In this document: piece by piece, positions 1 to 10,659 of the stretch
How positions within the stretch are numbered: position 1 is the first letter of the stretch
How the letters are laid out: the number at the start of each line of letters is the position of its first letter
Origin: Chara braunii
Taxonomy: Eukaryota; Streptophyta; Charophyceae; Charales; Characeae
Assembly (NCBI GenBank): GCA_003427395.1
Contig: BFEA01000019.1
Location: 1,667,766-1,703,826 of the forward strand
DNA length: 36,061 nt
Reading direction: 5' to 3'
Made by a program: the position numbers and the translations under genes
Notes under the pieces: generated by a model
What the model was told of the DNA's origin: nothing
Databases searched by the model: none
Seen by the model: the letters and a program-made list of their open reading frames with translations, nothing else

Positions 1-805
1 CTCTACCCCCCCACCAAGTTGTTGACTCTGCTACATTCTAAAATTGTGCTACACTCCCAAGGGGTTTCTGCCTCAAGAAAGGAGGGCCCGAGGCAATGAC
101 AGGAAGTTGAGGCCCCAGGGCTGAGACCGGTGAGAAATGCGAGATGATGTGAAGGCTTGCTAGAGTGGCAAGGTGTTGGTCCTCTCAGCGAGAAGTACTG
201 AAACCGATGTCTGATTCACACCCGATGGTCTAATGTTTCAAATTTCGATTACATTATTATAGTTTTTTTTTTTTTGGTTTGTTTGTTAACTTTGTTTTCA
301 ATTCAGTTATACTTTTGATTGGCGGGTTTGTGGAAATTTGATTATACATAATATTATTGGCAAAAAAATATTGCACAATTTGCGTTGCGTAGGGCATGGG
401 ACTCGTCACAATCCCGCAAGGGAAGAGAAAACATAGCATGTTCCAAAAGCGCTGTTGAGGTTTTTGCGTCGCTAGCTTGATAAATAAAATAAGATTGCCC
501 AAGAATACAGTGTGAGCCCGCTGATGTTTACAGAGTTGAGCCTGTTCTGGCGAATTGGAGTCACTTTCGGGTCAAAGCGTCCTACAGTTAACCCGTATTT
601 TATATTATACTATATGTGGGGAAGCGCGCGAACGTACGCTGTTTGTTATACTTCCTGCCTGCCATTGAAACTAAATCGTAAGGTCCAAATCGGCGGATAC
701 TGACCGTACGGGAGTTGATTACCCATCTATTATTGATATTGATTGGGGCTCCGGTGCATTTGGATGTGTCCGACGTGGCATCTCTATTCTGCTTTGTGTT
801 TACAG
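1..805. other. Upstream region, promoter or earlier intron; no gene seen
   Basis: No convincing exon apart from short open frames. A poly-T run lies at 261-275. The stretch just before 806 is pyrimidine-rich, consistent with intron sequence upstream of an acceptor. I cannot place a promoter or TATA box with confidence. Confidence 0.4.
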
Positions 806-1216
806 CGGCGGGGATGTCGTCAGCGATCCCTTTCCTCGCTAGCGATCTGAAGAATCATGATCTTAACACCAAATTGATGTGGGCTCGCAATGCAGCAGCC
901 GAATATGGTAGCGATCATCATGGCCAATTTGTAGCGACTGCACGGGCGCTCAGTGGTCTTTTGCAATACGGCGACGATGACCGAGGGAACGGCTACAGCA
1001 GTCGGAGTTCGGACAAACGGAAGCCGCTGGTTATGAAGTCGATGAATAGCGAATATGCGAACCAAGTGGCAGAGGAGGCTGAGTGCCCGAACCAAGCGCA
1101 TAGCTGTACCAGTCGCTGGAGCCAGGAGTCGACTCTCCACCATCTACCAATCCTCCCAATGAACATGAATGAGCTTGCACTGGTTGTGGCTGGGAAGCAC
1201 ACTCATTGGCTAACAG
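806..1216 (+). CDS. Exon 1 of the host gene (first one visible)
   Basis: The acceptor is a pyrimidine-rich tract ending in TTTACAG at 805 and the donor is AACAG|GTGAAC at 1216/1217. Length is 411 nt, entering and leaving in phase 1. An in-frame ATG at 814 could be the start. The encoded segment ends GKHTHWLT and joins exon 2 through a split Asp codon. The reading frame stays open upstream to about 715, but the splice signal argues that this part is intron. Confidence 0.58.
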
Positions 1217-2138
1217 GTGAACCATGCTGACAATGTAGCGCCCGCTGCTATTCCATTAGGAATTCAGTCAGTTGAAGTGAGAATCAAAGGTGTAGGTTAT
1301 GGGAGGCTTTCGGCCTTACGCGGTTTTCCATACCATATATAGATTTAGATGTTTTTTTTTTTTTTTTTAAGATGTTTTGAATGGCCCGATCATCAAAAAA
1401 ACATTTCTCTGCTGCTACAGTTTCCTCTGCTGCAATTTGCTCTGGGGCTGGTACCCCTCCGGCTTCCTCTGGCAGTGACAAACCCTTTGGTTTCATCAGG
1501 TGACTTGTCGACCCTGGTCTGCTGCTGGTACCCCTCCGGCTTCCTCTTAGTACCCGCGCAGACAACATCGCAGTCTCCGTTGCTTTTTCGAATCAATGCT
1601 CGCATCGCTCATCACCAACCTTGCTCTATCTACTCCCCTGCTTTCCTCTCTTTTTGTGCTTGGCCGTGGAGTCGTGGACGGCTGCATAACGGTTTCATCA
1701 GGTGACCCGTCGACCTTGGTCTTTGTACCGGTGCAGACAACGTCGTAGGCTCCGTCACTTTTTCCATGCTCACATCGCCATCATCAACCCTTGCTCAATC
1801 AACTCCACTCCCCTGTTTTCCCTTCTTTTTGTGCTTGGGCATGGAGCTGCGGACGGCTGCATTCCTCCTCGCCTTCTCAATCGCCCACCTCCACGGTCTC
1901 GTTTGCCAACAGACTCTCCTGTTCCCACTGTCCCACTGTCCCACTGTCCCACTCTCCCACTGTCCCACTGTCCCACTGTCCCACATTCCTCTCATGTTCC
2001 CACTGTCCCAAACCCATTGCCACAACCATGCTCATCTCATTTCCCACCCTAACAAACAATCAAACTCCTCTTCTTGCACATCGACGATGGCGTGCGATGC
2101 ATTGTCGTGGCGAGCCTTGCACCTGACAGGTACAGTAA

Positions 2139-2226
<88 letters not shown>

Positions 2227-5200
2227 AAGAGGAAAGAAAAAACAAACCGTAGAAAAACAGGCAGAAGAAAGAACTGCACCGCAAAAAGGCAAAAATTCAA
2301 AATAACATTTCCATGATATACACAACAGCCCTAGTGTGAGTGAGTAGGCTCTCTTCCATGCTGTCTGCTCTTTTCTTCATTTGTTTGGCATATTGCACTT
2401 TTTTGAGTCTTTTCTTCATTTATTTTGTGAAGTGCACTTTTTTTCTTCATTTATTTTGCAAAGTGCACTTTTTGAGTTGATAAATCACTTAAAATCAGTG
2501 AGGATTTAGTATATATATATTTAATATATATATAAATAATATATTAATAATTTCATTATTTAATATCATAACATGTGTTGTATTTGATGGGCCCATGTTG
2601 GGGTGATGGCCCAATGGTACAATGAATCATCTACTCTTTTCTTTTCTTTTCTTTTTAACCGCTTTTTTTTTTTTTCCAGGTGGGATGGTTAGTAAGCGCC
2701 ATGGCTCAGGGAGGGAGTACTGAACTGTAATCGCATTTCCTTGATGTACCTGGACAGGAGTATGTCTACATTCCGGCTCAGAAAAGGTTGCCTAAGTTGT
2801 GACGGTGCTTTTTTTTGTGGGGGGGGGGTTCAAATTTTGATTCCTGCTTTGGATGGATTTGATCTCTCGATCTGTCCGTCGTTTCGACTTGTTTGTCTGT
2901 TTGCTATCGGCCCCACTCATCTCTGCACATCGCAGACGAGAATGCGAAGGTCAAGCAGTTTCTCAGAATGGACAGTCCGCTGTTCGCCGAAGATGGCGAG
3001 TGCGACTCCGCGGAAACAGATGAGAGTTCTTCGATCGCCATGCGTCCTCTTCGCGCCGCGGACAACAAAGCGGTGTTGACGACGACAACAACGCTACCCT
3101 GCGAGCCTGGCAATCCAAGACAAAACCCCCTCGCGTGCAGTCCGTTGAGCGATCGAAGGTGTTCGAACGAGAGCTTGATGTGCGCTCTGGCAAATGAGAG
3201 TCTGGCAAGAGTTCTGACGAGCGACGGTCTGATCGTGGGGCAACGTCGAGGCCAGTCGCCGCTACAGGACCCATCTATGACCATTGCAAGCATTCTGATG
3301 AACAGGGGTCTTGCTGCACACCCCGCCTCCGTTTGCGGCCCAGACGTCAGTGCCTTCTTGACCAAGAGTCCTCCAACTGCCAGTGCCAATCCCCAATGCC
3401 AGCTGCGTAAGGGACAGGAAAAGCGGCGTGAGCAGCAGAGGCCCTGTGAGCGGCACGAGCAGCGAATCGACATCGCGGCACCATGCAGATCTCAGATCGA
3501 GTCCGGACAACTGAATGCAGGTGGGTCATCGAAGTCCTGACTTCCGATATTCGGGTGAAGACGGTAGTACATGGCCCCAGCCTTGTGGAGAATTGTTCGT
3601 TACCTACTCCGAAAAAGTTGGACCCTGCGCGCCGTCGATAAGATAAATCTGCGGCCGGCATTGCGTTACGGCCCTCTGAAACACGCCCGCGGCCGATGTA
3701 TGGCATGTACCGGTGGCTTAAATGGTTTAAACTTTAAACCACCAATACGTCCAAGCCTTTTTTTTTTTTCTTTTTTTTTTTCCCAGGTGGCGGATGCATG
3801 CCCCGCGCCAAGTTGAAGACGAACGCGCATGGCTCTCTTCTCTTTTTTTCGCCCTTCTTTTTGGCCGGCGCACCGCCACCAGCCAAAGAGGTTTGGGAAG
3901 TCGAGCGCGCAGAGAATGCGGTGGTCTACAAGGTCGTCGCGAAAGTTTCCCTGCGAAAGGTAGTGGTGGCTTAAACCTCGCGCAGTGCAAACTTGTCAAA
4001 GTTGCAAACCTCTTTGGCGGGTGGCGATGAGGCCCAGGCGAAAAAATCGTGCAGTGCAAACGTATGTCCGAAAAGCGCAGGGGATCAGGGCTACCGTCTT
4101 CCCCCCAAACACAACGCACCCTGTTAACGAATGTAAACAAGCTATGTTTCCGGTCAAGTACAGACAAAGTCAGGGTGTGTTGTGTTCGGGGGAAGACGGT
4201 AGTTTGGAGCAAAACGGGTGGTGCGACCAGTCAAAAAGAAGGAAAAGGGCGCCCGGGGCCCACACCAATTCGCTTTTTGTGGCTTGCAGCACCGTGGAGC
4301 CTCCGATGTAGCTGTGGTTTAAGCAATCTACAATAAATAAATAGTTAAATAAGTAATCATTCATTTGTTTTTCGTTGTCGATGTTGTCGGCTTTGTTGAT
4401 GGGCTTTTTTGACGTTTTTTTTGTTGGCTTCAACCATTTTAAGACATCTCCCACGTCTCGGAAAAATGACTACATGCGTGTATCACAACTTCAACTCTCA
4501 CTGCAGGAGCTCCTCCTACCTCCCAGGTGTATCCCTTATGGACCCCTCATTTTGCTACCCATGGTTTGTGAACCTATGGCAAAATGTAATAAGCCCCATG
4601 GCAAGGGGTTCCCGCCATATTGACCCCTCCTTATTTATCTTTCCTGCGCTTAGTAAGGGGTCATATCAAAAAGTTTTTTTTTTTTTTTTCCTTTTTTTAT
4701 TCAAACGGTCGGTAGGGACAATAGGCCAAAAGGTTTGAAAATGTTTATTTTTGTCACACTTTTCGCTAGGTTTTAGAACGGGCTCTTTTTTCTCTGCACT
4801 TTCCTAAAAATATGTTCTCTCTTGTCGTGTTGGTTCAGGGTCTATGTTGCCGCTGGAGGTTCTTGGGCCTCCCATCAGCTATGGTGATCCTGCTCCACTT
4901 CAAGTCCTCGAGAAGAACTACAAGAGCTGTGAAGACACCATAGCCACCAGCTTGACGATGGATCGCATCCCTTCCGCAGGGGCTCATCAGTCGACACGTG
5001 CGTCATCGGGTAATGAGAGCGGTCAAGAATCGATTATCAGCACCACCTCCTTGTCTCCCTTCAGTGTTATTGATGACGATCCAACATGCATCGAGGGCCG
5101 GACAACGCTACAGGTAACAAGTACCGAAGTTCTTCATCACCTCCAAAGTTCCCAAGTTCCAAAGTTCCAAAGTTCCAAAGCTCCCAAGGTCCCAAGGTCC

Positions 5201-6522
5201 CAAGTTCCCAACTTCCCAACTTCCTTCACAAGTTCCAAAGTTCCAAAGTTCCAAACTTCCAAACTTCCAAACTTCCAAACTTCCTTCACAAGTTCCAAAG
5301 TTCCAGAGTTCCAAAGTTCCCAACTTCCTTCACAAGTTCCAAAGTTCCAGAGTTCCAAAGTTCCCAACTTCCTTCACAAGTTCCAAAGTTCCAAAGTTCC
5401 AAGTCCCAAGTTCCAAGTTTCTGAGTTCCATTGCTTCCCAAATTCCATATTCCAAATTCCCAAGCCCCTTCCTAAGTCCGTTCCCAAGTTCCCAAGCTCC
5501 TTCCCAGTTCGCTATTTCCCAGTTCGCTATTTCCCAATACCTTATCCAAGTTCCCAAGCTCCTCCTCACCAAGTCTCAAAGCTCCTCCTCAAGTTCCCAG
5601 TTTCCAAAGTTCCAGGTTTCCCAAGCTTCCGAGCCCCTTCTCGAGTTCCCAATTTATTTCCAAGTTCGTTCCCGAGTTCCCAAATTCCCAAATTCCCAAA
5701 TTCCCAAATTCCCAAATTCCCAAGTTTCTGTGCTTCTTCCTAAATTCCCTAACTCGGAATAGTAATTCGGACTAATTCCCAAAATTCCCAAAATTCCCAA
5801 AATTCCCAAATTCCCAAATTCCCAAAATTCCCAAAATTCCCAAATTTCCAAGTTCCCACGCTGTCCTTCCCAAGTTCCCAAGTTCCTTCCTTCCTTCCCG
5901 TGTTCCAGGTTCCCAGTTTCCCAAGGTCCTTCCCATTGTCCCAAGTTCCGGGTCGCCCAAGTTCCCAATGAATTTCCTGAGTTCCAAGTCCCCAAGTTCA
6001 TACCACCCACCCGTGCCGGAAAGTGTGGCAGGCATCATCAACGGCAATGATGATGGAAAGTGACGAGGTTGCTCGGGCGCCGCAGGTTACCAAAGCCCAA
6101 AGCTGAGCATCTTCAATCGTGAGCCGTACTCAGACCGAGCACCTTTTGTTTTGGATTGATGGGACTGTGTTTTATGGCCAGTGTTAGTCCCGAAAGTGCT
6201 AGAGTGAGTATGAGGAGAGCTAAAATGGTCTCTGGCCAGTCTGCATGCATGAATGTTGTGACATGTATGCAACACCTTTCCGTACGTTGATTGCAACAGA
6301 CCGTGAGCGTTCTGTTGTTCTTCGTGTCATCATCACTGTTGTTGTTGCTGCCGACACTGTCATGGTTACTATGCTTGTTGTCGTTGTCGCTGTCGTTGTC
6401 GTTGTCGTTGTCTTTGTCGTTGTTGTTTTCGTTGTTGTTGTTGCTGCTGTCGTCGTTGTTGTCGTGGTCGCCATCGTTGTCGTTGTTGTCGTCATTGTCG
6501 TCGTTGTCATCGTTGTTGTCAT

Positions 6523-6555
<33 letters not shown>

Positions 6556-6647
6556 CGTTGTCGTTGTCGTTGATGTTGTTCTTGTCGTGGCCGTGGTCGT
6601 GGTTTTGGTTGTGGTGGTGGTGGTGGTGGTGGTTATGATACTTGCGG

Positions 6648-6679
<32 letters not shown>

Positions 6680-7962
6680 GATGATGATCGTGATGGTTGG
6701 TTTGGTCAGATAGGCATCATCGAACAGAGCATCATTTCTCTTACGGTTTTTTTTGCAGATGAGACGTATTGGGAGCATCTGTTGTGAAAGCCTTACAGAT
6801 AAAATTCTATAGTAGGAGGGAGTTAGAATATAGAACTTTCTATTAGAATATAAAAATACTATATATTCTATATAGTATAGACTATATATACTATGTCATA
6901 TTCTATATAGTATAGACTATATATACTATGTACTAGTATGTAGTATATAGTATATAATATTATACATACATGTATGATGGATATATATTATATATTCTGC
7001 ATATACATATAGACTTCAATTTATATTATATACAGAAACGTCGTAAAGTCAAAATTTCAAGTCACCGACAATACAGAAACGGCGTGCGTTTTGTACTCTG
7101 ATAGTCGACAGTTTCTCCATAAAAATATATATATATATATATATAAAGTATTATAAACCAATGAATGTGAACAAGAGGGCATTGGAGTTTTGCTTATTTT
7201 TCTTGTTGTTGTTTCTTGATTTTTCTTAATGTCTGATGTGAAGCTTGTGTGTTGCAGACAGTTCTCCAGCATTGGGAGAGCCTTAAAGATAAGCATATTT
7301 CATGACTGAATGCTAGCATTGCTAGAATATTATGAATTTTTGAATAAAATTTCATATCAGAGAGACTGTCAACAGTGTCAGGAGTCAGTGAGGACCCTGG
7401 CCTCAGAAAAAAAAATTAAAAATCTTTGAAATTTGAAATCAGAATTGCAAATTTCTCCAAAAAAAAGAAAAAAAGTTTCAAAAAAAAAGAAAAACTTATT
7501 TTGTGAACAATACTTACCGTGCACAACGCGCAGGATATAAACCGACACATCCAAAACAAGCGGAAGTTTGATGCCATGTTTCCGCAGAAGGATGCGGAGG
7601 AGTGCAGTGTGACGGAATCGGCGGCAGCGGCTGCGAAGATGGCGCGGTCCTTATCCATGGAATCTATAAGAAGCGTGCAGCCGTCGATCGCCCAGACGCA
7701 GAATCGGGAGGAAATCGCAACAGTTAGCATGCCTCGATCTCTCTCGTTAGGGAATGGGGCGGTGCAGGAGCAAAACCAGGGTAATACACTCAGCGGTGGA
7801 ATCATCAACTGCAGCAGCAGCGGGAGCAATAGCACCAATGGAGGCCTCCTTTCCAAAAATGGAAGCTTCCATTCCAAAAGTGGAAAGGTTGTTGTGAGGG
7901 TAACAAAGCTGCTAAAGACTAGGGAGAGTGGAAGTGTGACTTTGAGGAGGACTTCTCTATAG
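814..7962 (+). CDS. Five-exon host gene, unrecognised Ser-rich protein (581 aa model)
   Basis: Gene model inferred by joining exons 806-1216, 2936-3520, 4839-5113, 6032-6085 and 7534-7962. Every junction is GT-AG and phases agree: 1/1, 1/1, 0/0, 0/0. From the ATG at 814 the coding length is 1746 nt, exactly 582 codons ending in TAG. I do not recognise the family. The N-terminal exon encodes a mixed-polarity segment (SDLKNHDLNTKLMWARNAAAEYG); the rest is low-complexity, rich in Ser, Thr, Asn and Gln. The last exon has repeated Arg-Ser-Leu-Ser motifs (ARSLSMES, PRSLSLGN) that look like phosphorylation-type sites, and a basic tail. No membrane segment or signal peptide is evident. The start is uncertain: the first exon opens at an acceptor at 805/806, so an upstream 5' UTR or coding exon is expected. 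A regulatory or scaffold protein is possible, but I assign no function. Confidence 0.6.
1491..1870. repeat. Two-copy imperfect tandem duplication (about 200 bp) in intron 1
   Basis: Copy 1 starts near 1491 and copy 2 near 1693; both open TTTCATCAGGTGAC followed by a GTCGACC/TGGTCT block. Both later carry GCAGACAAC, CTTTTTGTGCTTGG and GGACGGCTGCAT in the same order. A shorter repeat (GGTACCCCTCCGGCTTCCTC) occurs at about 1450 and 1528. Confidence 0.75.
1924..1983. repeat. 8-bp minisatellite, unit CCCACTGT
   Basis: About seven head-to-tail copies of an 8-bp unit with one C/T variant, inside intron 1. Confidence 0.9.
2144..2223. repeat. (GA)40 microsatellite in intron 1
   Basis: Uninterrupted GA dinucleotide tract of about 80 bp. 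It creates Arg-Glu and Leu-Ser open frames that are not genes. Confidence 0.98.
2370..2477. repeat. Three-copy 35-39-bp tandem repeat in intron 1
   Basis: Three copies of a TTTTCTTCATTTATTTTG unit followed by AAGTGCAC and a T-run. An AT-rich stretch with TA repeats follows at 2509-2575. Confidence 0.8.
2936..3520 (+). CDS. Exon 2 of the host gene
   Basis: The acceptor CACATCGCAG ends at 2935 and the donor AATGCAG|GTGGGT lies at 3520/3521. Length is 585 nt (195 codons), phase 1 on both sides. It encodes ENAKVKQFLRMDSPLFAEDG, then an acidic and Ser-rich stretch, then a Gln/Arg-rich charged segment (KGQEKRREQQRPCERHEQR). A 189-aa open frame on the opposite strand is a shadow of this GC-rich exon. 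Confidence 0.6.
3863..4033. repeat. Foldback 1 in intron 2
   Basis: Left arm 3863-3895 (core GCCAAAGAGGTTT) is the imperfect reverse complement of right arm 4004-4033 (core AAACCTCTTTGGC). The arms are about 30 bp and the spacer about 110 bp. It could be a MITE remnant or half of a larger nested inverted repeat. Confidence 0.65.
4091..4202. repeat. Foldback 2 in intron 2
   Basis: Left arm 4091-4123 begins CTACCGTCTTCCCCC; right arm 4171-4202 ends GGGGGAAGACGGTAG. The arms are about 32 bp with few mismatches around a loop of about 47 bp. It lies about 60 bp after foldback 1. Confidence 0.75.
4839..5113 (+). CDS. Exon 3 of the host gene
   Basis: The acceptor GTTGGTTCAG ends at 4838 and the donor CTACAG|GTAACA lies at 5113/5114. 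The two leading G bases complete the Gly codon split by the previous intron. Length is 275 nt, leaving in phase 0. It encodes a Ser/Thr-rich segment beginning SMLPLEVLGPPISYGDPAP. The frame happens to stay open about 630 nt beyond the donor into the intronic minisatellite; I regard that extension as non-coding. Confidence 0.6.
5138..5990. repeat. 8-bp minisatellite filling intron 3
   Basis: A long array of 8-bp units, mainly AAGTTCCA, AACTTCCA and AAGTTCCC, grading into TTCCCAAA units after 5680. A marker variant, AACTTCCTTCACAAG, recurs four times between 5218 and 5385 and shows a higher-order repeat of about 40-60 bp. It starts about 25 bp after the exon 3 donor and ends about 40 bp before the exon 4 acceptor. 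Confidence 0.9.
6032..6085 (+). CDS. Small exon 4 of the host gene (54 nt)
   Basis: The acceptor AGTGTGGCAG ends at 6031 and the donor CCGCAG|GTTACC lies at 6085/6086. It encodes 18 residues, ASSTAMMMESDEVARAPQ, in phase 0/0. The acceptor has a weak pyrimidine tract. Exons 3 and 5 are also phase 0, so exon 4 could be skipped without a frameshift, or may not be real. Confidence 0.4.
6325..6682. repeat. GTT/GTC/GTG trinucleotide tract in intron 4
   Basis: Degenerate trinucleotide repeat with period 3, mixing GTT, GTC and GTG and ending in (GTT)n near 6643-6680. It gives poly-Val, poly-Leu and Asn/Asp-rich open frames on both strands, none of them credible as genes. Confidence 0.95.
6863..6931. 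repeat. Exact 34-bp direct repeat in AT-rich intron sequence
   Basis: Two identical 34-bp copies at 6863-6896 and 6898-6931, beginning ATATTCTATATAGTATAG, separated by one base. They are themselves partly palindromic. A (TA)n tract follows at 7123-7145. Confidence 0.9.
7534..7962 (+). CDS. Terminal exon 5 of the host gene
   Basis: The acceptor CAACGCGCAG ends at 7533; the frame continues to TAG at 7960-7962. It encodes INRHIQNKRKFDAMFPQKDA near its start, then an Ala run, two RSLS-type motifs, a Ser/Gly/Asn-rich stretch and a basic C-terminus ending LRRTSL. (GA)n begins six bases after the stop, so the 3' UTR is probably a simple-repeat tract. No clear poly(A) signal was identified. Confidence 0.6.
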   Translation, partial: DINRHIQNKRKFDAMFPQKDAEECSVTESAAAAAKMARSLSMESIRSVQPSIAQTQNREEIATVSMPRSLSLGNGAVQEQNQGNTLSGGIINCSSSGSNSTNGGLLSKNGSFHSKSGKVVVRVTKLLKTRESGSVTLRRTSL

Positions 7963-7965
7963 CAA

Positions 7966-7967
<2 letters not shown>

Positions 7968-8025
<58 letters not shown>

Positions 8026-8089
8026 GAAACTTCCATTCTGCTTCTTCTTCTCTTCCACATCCTCCTCATCTTCATGTTATTCTTATTTT

Positions 8090-8145
<56 letters not shown>
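7968..8145. repeat. Two (GA)n tracts after the host gene stop codon
   Basis: GA tracts at 7968-8026 and 8092-8145, separated by a pyrimidine-rich stretch (CTTCTTCTTCTCTTCC). They probably lie in or just past the 3' UTR. Confidence 0.95.
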
Positions 8146-8147
<2 letters not shown>

Positions 8148-9400
8148 GGCGATGGGAGAAGGAGTTGAGAAGGAGGTGGTGGCGGAGAGGAGAAGTAGAG
8201 GGAGGGGGGGGGAGAAGGTGGTGGTAGGGAGAAGAGAAGAGGGAGAGAAACCAAGCCAAACAGTTCTCTTTTTCTTAAATCTCCACGAAAGGAAAAGTGC
8301 CCAGCCTCTATGTGAGTTATTTTTAGCACTTAGAATTGAGAAGAGTGAGGCTGGGGTACCATATAACCATATTTACTTATGCAAATTATACTACTTAGTA
8401 TTTATGCTAAAAATGGTACTCCCAAGAAGTGACGGCAACACAGAAAGTGGTGTGTTTTCGTCTCTGAGGAATACCAACCCCCTACCAACCCCTATCAATC
8501 CCCTATCAATCCCCTATGTTATGATTCTGGTTGTCTGTTGTCTGAAGACCAACACTCACTCACAGAGACTTCCAGGTATGCCCATACATACACAGAAGGA
8601 AGGGGAAAGGATAGGAGTATCACACCGCACAGGGAGAGATAACACAGCGGTAGACTTGACCACTGCCATTTTCCTGACAAAGATATTCTCTGTTAGTCAG
8701 GACTCAGTAGTGTTTTTTTTTGGAGGATCTTTGAGAATCTTGGAGGATCTTTGAGAATCTTGGAGGATCTTTCGGAATCTTGGAGGATCTTTCAGAATCT
8801 TTCTTCAACATCCTTCCCTTTTTGGAAACTTGTAGTTTTCATTACTTATTTGACGAGGATATACTGTCATCGCTCACAGGAAGTAGGTATATTTGGGGTC
8901 AGGTTACTTTTTAGAATTATTCTGAAGATGATTTTTACACTAACTTTTATTATTTTATATCATTTTGAGTATCATTTTGAGTATCATTTTGAGGATTTAT
9001 TCCTCAATGAGTTAACCTCTTAGACAGCAGACTCATACAGTTGGTCATTCCACAGGGTTAGTTGCTTTCTGGCCTCTCTCTCCCTTTGTCATTTTACCAT
9101 AGAGTAGGCAGAGGGACCATGACAGGACCACAGGAGTTGGTCATTCCACAGGAGGTTTCCATTACTTGTTTGAACTTTGAAGTTGTTTTCTCTTCTTACC
9201 TTTTTAGGAATATATATGGTGCTCATGATGGTGATTGGAAATAACAGGTGGGGAGCAATCATTGCATGTCTTCAGATCTCTTGTAGAGATTGCTGACTGA
9301 TACTTAGCGTGACAAAGTGGCTGGCACACAGACAAACAGACCGACAAGAAGTCAGCCAGGCAGCCAGCCAAGCAAACAGTGAGAGAAAGACAGTTAAATA
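8146..9400. other. Gene-free stretch with short tandem repeats
   Basis: No credible gene. Contains CCCCTATCAAT-type repeats at about 8473-8518; four 20-bp units (TGGAGGATCTTTGAGAATCT and variants) at 8721-8800; and three 12-bp units (TATCATTTTGAG) at about 8957-8994. Confidence 0.6.
8721..8800. repeat. Four-copy 20-bp tandem repeat
   Basis: Units at 8721, 8741, 8761 and 8781. The first two are identical; the last two differ by one or two bases around GAG/CGG/CAG. Confidence 0.95.
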
Positions 9401-9409
9401 GGGTTTAGC

Positions 9410-9471
9410 GGCTTCAGCGGCTTCAACGGCTTCAGCGGCTTCAGTGGCTTCAGTGGCTTCAGGGGCTTCAG
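9410..9471. repeat. 9-bp minisatellite, unit GGCTTCAGC
   Basis: About seven units with A/G/T variation. Its open frame reads as Ala/Ser repeats for a short distance only, and no gene is supported. Confidence 0.9.
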
Positions 9472-9599
9472 CCTCCTCATTGATGAGTTCGTTGGCCGAT
9501 GTCCCAGCAAAACAGTCTGTTTCAGCTCCCCGGTTCTTTTGTCGCTTTGTCCCTTTCTGCCTTCCTTCGGTTCACCAGGCAGTTCTCTATGACTATAAA

Positions 9600-10155
9600 T
9601 GGATTATACAGTGGGTGAAAGGAGTATAGATAAAGTGGACAAAAGGCATATAGATAGATTAAAGTGGATGAAAGGTGTAAGGAACGCCCATCGTTTCAAA
9701 TGATAGACTTGAAGCTGAGTTTTTTGGTCTGTCATTTTTGGCGATAGAAAGTCGGCCCATTTTTTAGTATAGAGGTTTGCGGTCTGCATAGGCAACGACA
9801 GTTGTTGTTGGTGTATCGGAGAGCTGGGCTGGGGGTAAGAGCGCAAGGTGCACATGAGCAGGACTGGCGGAAAGGAAACGGTACATCTCGCTGCACGAGT
9901 CATGTCCCTGCCGGAGAGAGAATCCCCTCCCTTTTTCAGCTCTGCGCTATGGCAGAAAGACTTCAGCAAGCCTGGCGGAGTAGGAACAGTCTAGCAGATA
10001 GACTTGCTTGGTCATGTTGCAAGCGCGTCTGAACTGTGGTGGAGAAAGGGTGAAGAGATGGAGAGAGAGAGAAAGGGAGAGGGAGGGTGGGAAAGAGAAA
10101 GGGCAGGCTATCGACTGACAACATGAGCTTTAGCACCATCATCTCTCTGCTATGC
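9600..10155. other. Gene-free stretch
   Basis: Only short open frames, none with recognisable domains. A purine-rich GAGAGAGAGAAAGGGAG stretch near 10060-10100 leads into the (CA)n/(GA)n tract. Confidence 0.5.
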
Positions 10156-10166
10156 CACACACACAC

Positions 10167-10254
<88 letters not shown>

Positions 10255-10578
10255 NNNNNNNNNNNNNNNNNNNNNNNNNNNNNNNNNNNNNNNNNNNNNN
10301 NNNNNNNNNNNNNNNNNNNNNNNNNNNNNNNNNNNNNNNNNNNNNNNNNNNNNNNNNNNNNNNNNNNNNNNNNNNNNNNNNNNNNNNNNNNNNNNNNNNN
10401 NNNNNNNNNNNNNNNNNNNNNNNNNNNNNNNNNNNNNNNNNNNNNNNNNNNNNNNNNNNNNNNNNNNNNNNNNNNNNNNNNNNNNNNNNNNNNNNNNNNN
10501 NNNNNNNNNNNNNNNNNNNNNNNNNNNNNNNNNNNNNNNNNNNNNNNNNNNNNNNNNNNNNNNNNNNNNNNNNNNNNN

Positions 10579-10655
<77 letters not shown>
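10156..10655. repeat. (CA)n-(AG)n tract containing a 324-N assembly gap
   Basis: A (CA)7 tract is followed by AG repeats at 10171-10254, N at 10255-10578 and AG repeats at 10579-10655. The gap probably hides more AG repeat, but other content cannot be excluded. Confidence 0.95.

Positions 10656-10659
<4 letters not shown>

Noticed and set aside
1284-1705. Overlapping short ORFs on both strands around 1284-1705
   Set aside because: Lie in intron 1 across the duplicated block, with no domain or phase-compatible splice pair.
1924-1983. CRISPR-like array
   Set aside because: Short direct repeats without spacers, in a eukaryotic intron; the 8-bp and 20-bp repeats elsewhere are ordinary minisatellites.
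2032-2325. Open frames of Arg-Glu or Leu-Ser repeats on both strands (also at 7416, 8074, 9963-10850, 11083, 13885 and 26248)
   Set aside because: They are translations of (GA)n/(CT)n tracts, which have no stops in any frame.
2904-3473. 189-codon minus-strand frame
   Set aside because: Antiparallel shadow of exon 2, which has splice sites and phase support.
5114-5743. C-terminal repetitive extension of exon 3
   Set aside because: A good donor at 5113/5114 and a phase-compatible downstream exon make the intronic reading more likely; the minisatellite is open in several frames.
6113-6787. 180-221-codon frames of poly-Val, poly-Leu or Asn/Asp on both strands
   Set aside because: Products of the GTT/GTC trinucleotide tract in intron 4; no domain and no splice support.
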